Source: Candidatus Gastranaerophilales bacterium (GTDB taxonomy: Bacteria; Cyanobacteriota; Vampirovibrionia; Gastranaerophilales; Gastranaerophilaceae). From it: a stretch of DNA of 37,500 bases. Numbering within the stretch: position 1 is the stretch's first letter; each line of letters opens with the position of its first letter. Both the position numbers and the translations under genes were made by a program. Positions 32,441-37,500 of the stretch are shown in pieces. The DNA lies in NCBI GenBank assembly GCA_947857085.1, contig CANUDF010000009.1, positions 1-37,500 on the forward strand. Direction: 5' to 3'. Under the pieces are notes generated by a model. The model was not told where the DNA came from. It was given only the letters and a program-made list of their open reading frames with translations, and searched no databases.

Positions 32441-33496
32441 TTATTCCTCATAAAACTTAGCGATTTTTTCGTTAACACCGGTTTCAACAGCTTCTTTTGC
32501 AACTCTTACGGCATTTTTAATAGCATAAGCCTTGCTTCTGCCATGAGAAATTACTGTAATTCCTTTTACGCCTAAAAGAAGCGCTCCGCCGAATTCTTCA
32601 TAATTTATTTTTGTGTAAATTCTTTTCATGAACGGTTTTGCAAGCAAACCGATTATTGCACCGATTAAATCTGATTTAAATTCTGATTTAATCATTCTAA
32701 ATAACATTGAAGAAGTGCCCTCGGTTATTTTTAAAGCAACATTACCTACAAATCCGTCACATACTACAACATCGCATACACTTAAGAAAATTTCTTTACC
32801 CTCAATGTTACCTACAAAGTTAATTCTTTCCTGATGCTCTTCAAGAAGTTTATAAGTATTTTGTGCAAGTTCGTTGCCTTTGCCGGCTTCTTCACCGATA
32901 TTTAAAACACCGACACGCGGATTTTCAATGCCTAAAACATTTTTAGAAAAAGTTGTACCCATTACTGCAAACTGATATAACATTTCAGGAGTACAATTAC
33001 TGTTCGCACCAGCATCAATAACAACTATAGGTCTTTTCATAGTAGGAAGAGTAATAGCAATAGCAGGTCTGTCAATTCCCGGAATTCTTCCGAGTCCGAA
33101 CAAACTTGATGCCATAGCAGCCCCTGTTGAACCTGCTGCAACAACAGCATCTGAGCTTCCTGTTGCTACCGCGTCAACGGCCAAAACAATAGAAGATTTT
33201 TTCTTTTTACGAATAGCTTGTCCGGGTGCTTCACCCATTTCAATAATTTCTGACGCATGAGTAATTTTTATATCAAGCTTTGAGGTGTCAATCTTGATAC
33301 GTCTTTGTCTTCCGCCGGTACCGCAATCAGAATAAAAACCCTCATGAGCAATTCTGTCAAGCTCTTGCTCTATGCGGTCTTGTTTTCCTACTAATTCTAA
33401 TGCTACACCGTACTCTTGCGCTCCCCAGACAGCTCCGGCTACAATTTCGTGTGGTGCATGATCGCCGCCCATTGCATCTATAGCTATTCTTGTCAT
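32441..33496 (-). CDS. plsX: Phosphate acyltransferase PlsX
   Basis: PlsX converts acyl-ACP to acyl-phosphate for phospholipid synthesis. The 351-aa protein begins with RIAIDAMGGDHAPHEIV and has ASSIIEMGEAPGQAIRKKKKSS-like, VVAAGSTGAAMASSLFGLGRIPGI and VCDGFVGNVALKITEGTS segments typical of the family. It has an insertion near 60-75 (YSDCGTGGRQRRIK) of uncertain role. ATG 33496 is preceded by AGGAGAGGGAAA; the in-frame ATG at 33541 lies among hairpins with no ribosome site. Confidence 0.96.
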   Translation of the reverse strand: MTRIAIDAMGGDHAPHEIVAGAVWGAQEYGVALELVGKQDRIEQELDRIAHEGFYSDCGTGGRQRRIKIDTSKLDIKITHASEIIEMGEAPGQAIRKKKKSSIVLAVDAVATGSSDAVVAAGSTGAAMASSLFGLGRIPGIDRPAIAITLPTMKRPIVVIDAGANSNCTPEMLYQFAVMGTTFSKNVLGIENPRVGVLNIGEEAGKGNELAQNTYKLLEEHQERINFVGNIEGKEIFLSVCDVVVCDGFVGNVALKITEGTSSMLFRMIKSEFKSDLIGAIIGLLAKPFMKRIYTKINYEEFGGALLLGVKGITVISHGRSKAYAIKNAVRVAKEAVETGVNEKIAKFYEE

Positions 33497-33533
33497 TTTC
33501 CCTCTCCTAAGTACATATCCCCTCTCGTCCTGT

Positions 33534-33566
33534 CCCCGCATTATCTGCGGGGTCCCGTTATCGGGA
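33534..33566. repeat. Tandem GC-rich hairpins between rpmF and plsX
   Basis: CCCCGC/GCGGGG (33534-33552) and TCCCG/CGGGA (33553-33566) form two adjacent stem-loops. The segment is unusually G+C-rich for this AT-rich chromosome. There is no T-run, so it is not an intrinsic terminator; it could be an RNA processing site or a dispersed repeat. Confidence 0.6.
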
Positions 33567-33583
33567 GACGAATCGGGTTATAG

Positions 33584-33946
33584 TTATTCAGCTTCTTTTT
33601 CTTCGATTACTTTTTCTTCATCGACTACTTCAGCTTTAGCTTCTTCAGCTTCCAAAACTTTTTCTGCTTTTACTTCTTCAGCAACTTCTTCTGCTTTTTC
33701 AACTTTTTTAGCTTTTGGAGCTGCTTTTTTAGCAGGTTTTTTCTTTTCAACAGCTGTTTCTACATAGTCAGGTGATTTAATGCTTACTGCTTTACCTTTG
33801 TAGTAACCGCATGCTGTACAAACTGTATGTGCTAATTGTGTTTCTCCGCAATTAGGGCATTTTGTAGTTTCCGGTTTTGTAGCTTTCCAGTTACTTCTTC
33901 TGTGTCCTTGAGCGGAATGTCCTGTTCTTTTCTTTGGTACTGCCAT
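33584..33946 (-). CDS. rpmF: Ribosomal protein L32 with a long charged C-terminal tail
   Basis: L32 is a small zinc-binding protein of the 50S subunit. Residues 1-57 are canonical: AVPKKRTGHSAQGHRRSNW, then four Cys (C30, C33, C43, C46; CPNC, CTAC) and the Tyr-rich GYYKGK. The protein then continues for about 63 residues: a Lys/Ala/Pro-rich block (residues about 68-80) and a Glu/Val/Ala-rich tail to 120. Usual L32 is about 57-60 residues. The tail is of repetitive composition. The frame is intact with normal context upstream (DUF177) and downstream (plsX), so it is not an obvious frameshift. Confidence 0.95.
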   Translation of the reverse strand: MAVPKKRTGHSAQGHRRSNWKATKPETTKCPNCGETQLAHTVCTACGYYKGKAVSIKSPDYVETAVEKKKPAKKAAPKAKKVEKAEEVAEEVKAEKVLEAEEAKAEVVDEEKVIEEKEAE

Positions 33947-33984
33947 TTCTCTTTCCTTTTTATTTCTTTCTACTACTTATATTT

Positions 33985-34488
33985 CTATTTGTTGTCTTCG
34001 ATTTTAATATTTTTGAAGACATCCATTCTCGGATCGGACATTTCTTCTTCTTTAGAAAATTTGTCCCCTCCATTACAATTTATACCACAAACTTTCTTAT
34101 TTGGTAAATTTAATATTACAGATTGATACAATAAGTCATAAATATCAATTTCATCAGCGCCGTTCAAATCAGTTACAAACTGCCCGTCTTTAATTTCAAA
34201 CTCCTGCCCTGATTCTTCCGAACCCTCAATTAGAGCGTGTTTTGCATAAAGTTCATCAATATCAAAATCAAGATTATATTCAAATTCTTTGAGGCACAAA
34301 TCACATTCCAGCTTAACAATTCCCTTAACATTTCCCTGCACTTCCACAAAATCACCGAGTGATCTGAAAGTTAAATCAGCGGAAATCGGAGTGAGTGCGT
34401 TTATGCCGTCAATATTCTCCTCAACTTTACAGGTGAGGGTTTTATTTTTTGAACCTTCTAAATCTTCAATTGATACGACTTTGTGCAT
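33985..34488 (-). CDS. DUF177/YceD family protein
   Basis: The 167-aa protein is of the YceD (DUF177) family, which is commonly found next to rpmF and has been linked to 23S rRNA/large-subunit maturation. It has VKLECDLCLKEFEYNLDFDIDELY (about 80-105), with the CxxC pair of the family, and NLPNKKVCGINCNGGDKF (about 130-148). The ATG overlaps the upstream stop by one nt (TAATG). Confidence 0.9.
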   Translation of the reverse strand: MHKVVSIEDLEGSKNKTLTCKVEENIDGINALTPISADLTFRSLGDFVEVQGNVKGIVKLECDLCLKEFEYNLDFDIDELYAKHALIEGSEESGQEFEIKDGQFVTDLNGADEIDIYDLLYQSVILNLPNKKVCGINCNGGDKFSKEEEMSDPRMDVFKNIKIEDNK

Positions 34489-34736
34489 TACACATACTGC
34501 TCCTCTTGCATAGCAAGCGCCGCAATCTGATTAGAAACAAAGCATACTTTTTTCAACGGTCCTGATGTTTCTTTTTCGATAAAAGATGCGGTTGAAGATT
34601 TCATTGCCTGAACCAATTCATTGTACAAATCCTGCGGATTTTCAACATACAAAACTAAAGGTGCTGTTGAACCTTTTATAAAAACCAGAACGGAAGTTCT
34701 TGTCTTAACGTTTTGCGGATTAAACTGTTGTGCCAT
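34488..34736 (-). CDS. Unknown 82-aa protein, first gene of the lipid operon
   Basis: I recognise no family. The protein is small, mostly beta-strand in appearance (RTSVLVFIKGSTAPLVLYVEN), and ends in an LAMQEEQYV stretch. ATG 34736 is chosen for AAAGGAGAGAAAAA, 6 nt upstream; upstream in-frame starts (34763) lie in the promoter region. It is coupled to DUF177 by a TAATG overlap. Confidence 0.75.
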   Translation of the reverse strand: MAQQFNPQNVKTRTSVLVFIKGSTAPLVLYVENPQDLYNELVQAMKSSTASFIEKETSGPLKKVCFVSNQIAALAMQEEQYV

Positions 34737-34762
34737 TTTTTCTCTCCTTTTTTCGTATATCA

Positions 34763-34791
34763 ATTATAAAGTAAAAAACAGGTTTGTGCAA
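34763..34791 (-). promoter_or_regulatory. Main promoter of the lipid operon
   Basis: On the minus strand TTGCAC (34786-34791) and TATAAT (34763-34768) are spaced by exactly 17 nt. The start site would be near 34756, leaving a leader of about 20 nt with AAAGGAGAG. It lies just after the tpiA terminator. Confidence 0.8.
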
Positions 34792-34802
34792 GATGTTCAT
34801 AA

Positions 34803-34832
34803 AAAAGCACCCTTTTAATTAAGGGTGCTTTT
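34803..34832 (-). terminator. tpiA: Terminator after tpiA
   Basis: AAAAGCACCCTT and AAGGGTGCTTTT pair around a TTAATT loop, 16 nt after the tpiA stop and next to the promoter of the lipid operon. Confidence 0.9.
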
Positions 34833-34847
34833 AAAATATATTTTTAA

Positions 34848-35642
34848 TTATACCGCAACTTTCATAGTATTAGCAATGATTTCGTTGAAGCTGTCAGCTT
34901 TCAAAGAAGCACCGCCTACCAAAGCGCCGTCAATGTCAGATTGTGACATTTGTTCTTCAATAGTTGAAGGTTTAACAGAACCGCCGTAAAGAATTCTGAT
35001 AGAATCAGCCGCTTCAGAACCTGAAACTTCTTTAACAACATTTCTAATCATTTTGATAACTCTGTTAGCTTCAACAGAATCACAAGTTTTGCCTGTACCG
35101 ATAGCCCAGATTGGTTCGTATGCAATAACTGATTTTGCAACATCTTCTGATGAAATTCCTGATAAAGCAGCTCTGATTTGAGTTGCAATATGTTCGTCAG
35201 TAATACCTGCTTCGCGCTGTTCAAGAGTTTCACCGCAGCAGATAATAGGGATTAATCCGCCTGCTAAGATTGCTTTAGCTTTTTTGTTAATCATTTCATC
35301 AGTTTCTGAAAAATATTGTCTTCTTTCTGAGTGACCGATAATAATATAATCACAGCCTGCATCTTTAGCCATTTCAACGGAAATTTCGCCTGTGTAAGCG
35401 CCTGAATTTTCCCAGTGGCAGTTTTGGGCAGCAACAGAAATTTTGTTTCCGCCGCATCCGCAGTCACATCTAACTGAGCTTACAGCGCACAAAGATGTAA
35501 ATGTAGGTGCAATTACAACTGTTGGCAATTGAGGTGCTGTGTAATCTTTTACAAATGATTTAATGCCTTCAAAAAGTTCTTTAGCTTCTGATTGAAGCAG
35601 ATTCATTTTCCAGTTTCCGGCAATAATTGGTTTTCTTGACAT
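34848..35642 (-). CDS. tpiA: Triosephosphate isomerase
   Basis: TpiA interconverts glyceraldehyde-3-phosphate and dihydroxyacetone phosphate. The 264-aa protein has Asn10-Lys12 in AGNWKMN, His104 in IIIGHSERR, Glu176 in AYEPIWAIGTG and the phosphate loop GGSVKP and VGGASLK. The usual length is about 250. An insertion near 57-68 carries a cluster of Cys59, Cys61 and Cys63 (RCDCGCGGNK), and further Cys (52, 75, 97, 135, 136, 188) make the protein unusually Cys-rich. AAGGAGAG precedes the ATG. It is a single-gene unit with promoter and terminator. Confidence 0.97.
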   Translation of the reverse strand: MSRKPIIAGNWKMNLLQSEAKELFEGIKSFVKDYTAPQLPTVVIAPTFTSLCAVSSVRCDCGCGGNKISVAAQNCHWENSGAYTGEISVEMAKDAGCDYIIIGHSERRQYFSETDEMINKKAKAILAGGLIPIICCGETLEQREAGITDEHIATQIRAALSGISSEDVAKSVIAYEPIWAIGTGKTCDSVEANRVIKMIRNVVKEVSGSEAADSIRILYGGSVKPSTIEEQMSQSDIDGALVGGASLKADSFNEIIANTMKVAV

Positions 35643-35677
35643 AATAATCTCTCCTTTATTTGTACCATTACAAGGAG

Positions 35678-35683
35678 ATTATA
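35678..35683 (-). promoter_or_regulatory. tpiA: tpiA -10 box
   Basis: TATAAT on the minus strand lies 35 nt before the tpiA ATG. The region upstream is T-rich with no clear -35. It overlaps the 3' part of a TCTCCTT/AAGGAGA inverted repeat (discussed under rejected ideas). Confidence 0.5.
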
Positions 35684-35698
35684 ATTGAAAAAAAAATA

Positions 35699-36799
35699 TT
35701 AATCAATGTGGCTTGTAACACCGATTGATTTATTATTATCTATTTCAATTGTGTGGCGGATAACGGTATGAGCCATCAAAAGCATAAACGGGTTAATCTC
35801 GGTTGTCTGAGACATGTTTATTTTAGCTTTTGCAACCTGTTCTTCTGATTTTGCTTCTTTATCGGAAAATGTTATAACCGAATTCATTGAATAATGTTTT
35901 TCTTCACCCTGAATTCTCATCAAAAGTTCATCTTTCGGAAACTCTTTTGAACATTCAATCGAAACATGAACCGAATTTGACGTTTCCAGAACAAGAGTGG
36001 CGGTTACAACACCGTAATTTACTGTTGAAATAGTAATAGTTAAAATACTGTCGCTTTCTTCACTGTCGTCAGAAGTTTCAATGTCCAAATCAAACCCGAC
36101 GCCTTCTTCCAAAGGAAGCCAAGGCAGATACAGAAGCATTAAAACTTTAAGCGTCTGCGCAGGTTCATTTTGTGCCGCGGCCGCCATACTTGCGTTAACA
36201 AGTCTTGCCATTTCTTTAATCTGGGATAAGTCATTAATCCCCTGTTTTGAAGCGGCAGTCATAGCCGTAATAAGTTTTGTCAAAGCTTCTTTGCCGTTTG
36301 CCTGAATAAGCTGAGCTATTTGCGACAAATCAATCATACCGTTTGGTGAAAGTGTCAGGTTTTTAATTGTAGATTGAAGCTGGGACGCCAATTGTGTTTG
36401 AATCAGGGTTTGAATTTGATTAGGTGTAGTCAAGCCCTGCAATTGTGCAAGGATTTGAGCCTGCATTTGTGAAAGTGCATTTTTTTGAGCCGCAATGTGT
36501 TGTGAAAACATCTGGTTAAACTGTGCCTGAGTTAAGCCTTTTTGAATCATAAAAATAAATTCATTCAGGTTTTTGGGAAGCTGCATAACTTCTTTTGCAT
36601 AAATTGCCCTGTCCATACTCTGTAAAGTATTCATTTGAAGATTAGCGGTGTTAGAAGTTGTTTGAGCGGTAATATTCTGCTGAATATTTTGCGAAAAAGT
36701 TTCCGCGACAGACTGAGGATTAGGTGCAGGCTGACGGTTTACAAACATCTGTGTGTTTGTAAACTTCATCAGCATGCGTCCTAAATCAAAATTGTTCAT
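35699..36799 (-). CDS. Unknown Gln-rich 366-aa protein, possibly FliK-like at the C-terminus
   Basis: I do not recognise a family with confidence. Residues 1-170 are rich in Gln, Asn, Ala and Thr (for example QNIQQNITAQTTSNTANLQMN and MQAQILAQLQGL), with no signal peptide. Residues about 220-315 form a beta-rich block, LLYLPWLPLEEGVGFDLDIE, ITISTVNYGVVTATLVLETS and a later KDELLMRIQGEE segment, whose pattern resembles the hook-length control (FliK) C-terminal domain. That resemblance is weak and no flagellar gene is in the window. The -10 box ends 6 nt before the ATG and there is no ribosome site, so the mRNA is predicted to be leaderless. Confidence 0.55.
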   Translation of the reverse strand: MNNFDLGRMLMKFTNTQMFVNRQPAPNPQSVAETFSQNIQQNITAQTTSNTANLQMNTLQSMDRAIYAKEVMQLPKNLNEFIFMIQKGLTQAQFNQMFSQHIAAQKNALSQMQAQILAQLQGLTTPNQIQTLIQTQLASQLQSTIKNLTLSPNGMIDLSQIAQLIQANGKEALTKLITAMTAASKQGINDLSQIKEMARLVNASMAAAAQNEPAQTLKVLMLLYLPWLPLEEGVGFDLDIETSDDSEESDSILTITISTVNYGVVTATLVLETSNSVHVSIECSKEFPKDELLMRIQGEEKHYSMNSVITFSDKEAKSEEQVAKAKINMSQTTEINPFMLLMAHTVIRHTIEIDNNKSIGVTSHID

Positions 36800-36805
36800 A
36801 TAGTT

Positions 36806-36834
36806 ATTCTAAATGATTTTTTGATAAAAGTCTA
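36806..36834 (-). promoter_or_regulatory. Promoter of the Gln-rich gene (leaderless)
   Basis: On the minus strand TAGACT (36829-36834) and TAGAAT (36806-36811) are spaced by 17 nt; the -10 ends 6 nt before the ATG at 36799. No Shine-Dalgarno is present. Confidence 0.5.
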
Positions 36835-36843
36835 TTTATTAAC

Positions 36844-36888
36844 CTAATCACCTAAGCAAACCGGTGGCTGAGCCACGACAACACTCTG
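36844..36888 (-). pseudogene. Remnant of a pilin-like gene 3' end
   Basis: On the minus strand this reads QSVVVAQPPVCLGD and then TAG. The same CTAAGCAAACCG stretch (36852-36863) occurs again in the gene at 37047 (37055-37066), where it encodes its end, AVCLAD. So it looks like a second copy of a pilin-like C-terminus. It directly abuts the inverted-repeat element at 36888, and no longer ORF continues from it. Confidence 0.35.
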
Positions 36889-37045
36889 TCATTGTGAAGG
36901 AGCGTAGCGACTGTCGCAATCGCACTGCCTGAGGCAGGACACCATATTGGACTATGGTGAACATTTAACAATTAATGCTTGGTTGTCAAACTTCGACAAT
37001 AATGCGATTCCTACGTCGAATGCTATGCATTCTCCTCGTAATGAC
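36888..37045. repeat. Structured inverted-repeat element (REP/MITE-like)
   Basis: About 158 bp are bounded by inverted arms that begin GTCATT: arm 1 at 36888-36924 and arm 2 (reverse complement) at 37003-37045. Aligned, both have GTCATT..GA.GGAG, TAGC and AATCGCA. Inside are smaller hairpins: CTGCCT/AGGCAG, CACCAT/ATGGTG and TTGTC/GACAA. No ORF or transposase is present. The GTCATTGCGAGGAG-like ends resemble a dispersed repeat type common in several bacterial groups; this likeness is from memory. Confidence 0.7.
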
Positions 37046-37046
37046 A

Positions 37047-37500
37047 CTAGTCCGCTAAGCAAACCGCCTGTTCGGTGCTGTCGTTACGGCTGTAGTTGCG
37101 CCGGGCCGTGTAGGTAGGGCCGAAGTAGCGGAGGTATGCGTTGTTCTTGCTGAGCTCCTCACCAGACCAGACGTATAACGTACTGCTTGCAGAGGTGATG
37201 AAGCCCATTGAGATAGCAAGGTCATTATTTCTATCTCCATCGCTGCTTGTGTAATCTGTGTTTATTGTAGTCCCCGGGTATAGTTCTTTTGCTAATTGGT
37301 CCAATTGTGTTTGTGTTGGCATGTTTTTTGTACCTCCACAGGCTTTAACAGCCCCTGCCCAGTAGTCTCCGTCGTAATAGCATTCTTTTATTCCTAAGTC
37401 TCCTTTTTGTGCTTCACAATCTGCTAAACTCATTGCGTCCGGATAAAACGGTGCTGTAAAACATGTTCCATCACTTAGTTCTATTGCACAGTTACTTCCG
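37047..37500 (-). CDS. Pilin-like protein, partial at its 5' side
   Basis: The visible part is 150 residues of the C-terminal globular domain of a type IV pilin-like protein; the start lies beyond the right edge of the window. It reads from GSNCAIELSDGTCFTAPFYP through a stretch with DYWAGAVKACGGTKNMPTQTQLDQLAKELY and DLAISMGFITSASS, and ends EQAVCLAD. This PTQTQL layout with paired Cys, as in a pilin-associated disulphide domain, is of a type I associate with pilins of this lineage. It is followed by the inverted-repeat element and by a similar 3' remnant. Confidence 0.65.
   Translation of the reverse strand, partial: GSNCAIELSDGTCFTAPFYPDAMSLADCEAQKGDLGIKECYYDGDYWAGAVKACGGTKNMPTQTQLDQLAKELYPGTTINTDYTSSDGDRNNDLAISMGFITSASSTLYVWSGEELSKNNAYLRYFGPTYTARRNYSRNDSTEQAVCLAD

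Noticed and set aside
35650-35678. TCTCCTT/AAGGAGA inverted repeat that could hide the tpiA ribosome site
   Set aside because: One arm overlaps the -10 box and the predicted start site is near 35671, so that arm is only partly transcribed. It does not work as a riboswitch-like hairpin.
36888-37045. Insertion sequence
   Set aside because: No transposase ORF and too short; called a non-autonomous or REP-like repeat instead.
1-37500. tRNA genes, rRNA genes and CRISPR arrays
   Set aside because: Read for T-arm sequences, CCA ends and regularly spaced repeats; only the tmRNA T-arm was found.

Overview
The window is low-GC chromosomal DNA from an anaerobic, diderm bacterium, most likely a gut member of Gastranaerophilales (Melainabacteria/Vampirovibrionia, non-photosynthetic relatives of Cyanobacteria). 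This assignment is inference. It rests on pilins with the GFTLAEVLITL-type N-terminus, a class III (anaerobic) ribonucleotide reductase, an outer-membrane TolC-like protein, and two proteins with short N-terminal NFAG/SFQG tags that I associate from memory with this group. I could not run a search to confirm it.

Layout. 1-2.75 kb: a MerR-like coiled-coil protein, recA and a predicted lipoprotein. 2.8-5.0 kb (minus): a small HTH/zinc-ribbon regulator and a 574-aa protein with an internal lipobox. 5.2-5.6 kb: tmRNA (ssrA) with a readable 18-residue tag. 5.6-8.5 kb (minus): nrdG, nrdD and a possible 28-codon leader ORF. 8.6-9.9 kb: an unknown tagged protein. 10.0-16.5 kb (minus): a complete, translationally coupled export operon (TetR regulator, TolC-like protein, HlyD-like adaptor, double ABC ATPase, two ABC-2 permeases) with a strong promoter containing a likely autoregulatory operator. 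16.6-20.2 kb: pgeF-like gene, an aquaporin lacking the usual selectivity-filter Arg, a secreted alpha/beta-hydrolase-like protein and a NagZ-like GH3 hydrolase. 20.2-21.0 kb: a pilin whose start lies out of frame behind a G9 tract. 21.0-26.3 kb: CCA-adding/poly(A) polymerase-like enzyme, a UPF1-like SF1 helicase-nuclease, and a protein with two TonB-C-like domains. 26.3-34.8 kb (minus): the fatty-acid/phospholipid operon (small ORF, DUF177, rpmF, plsX, fabH, fabD, fabG, then acpP and fabF). 34.8-36.8 kb: tpiA and a Gln-rich unknown protein. 36.8-37.5 kb: a structured inverted-repeat element and the 3' part of a pilin-like gene running off the window.

Three things stand out. First, at least six genes have a good -10 box ending 6-7 nt before the start codon and no Shine-Dalgarno, so they are predicted to be leaderless; they sit beside genes with strong Shine-Dalgarno sites. 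Second, the lipid operon is split between fabG and acpP by a roughly 1.7-kb island of small accessory genes: a HigB/HigA-type toxin-antitoxin pair, two overlapping HTH genes, a 100-aa unknown, and two long perfect palindromes of 42 and 30 bp over promoters. Third, the pilin leader with its G9 tract would become one continuous ORF with a single extra G, which suggests phase variation or a homopolymer error. No tRNA, rRNA, CRISPR array or transposase gene was seen, and no gene-free stretch exceeds 300 bases.
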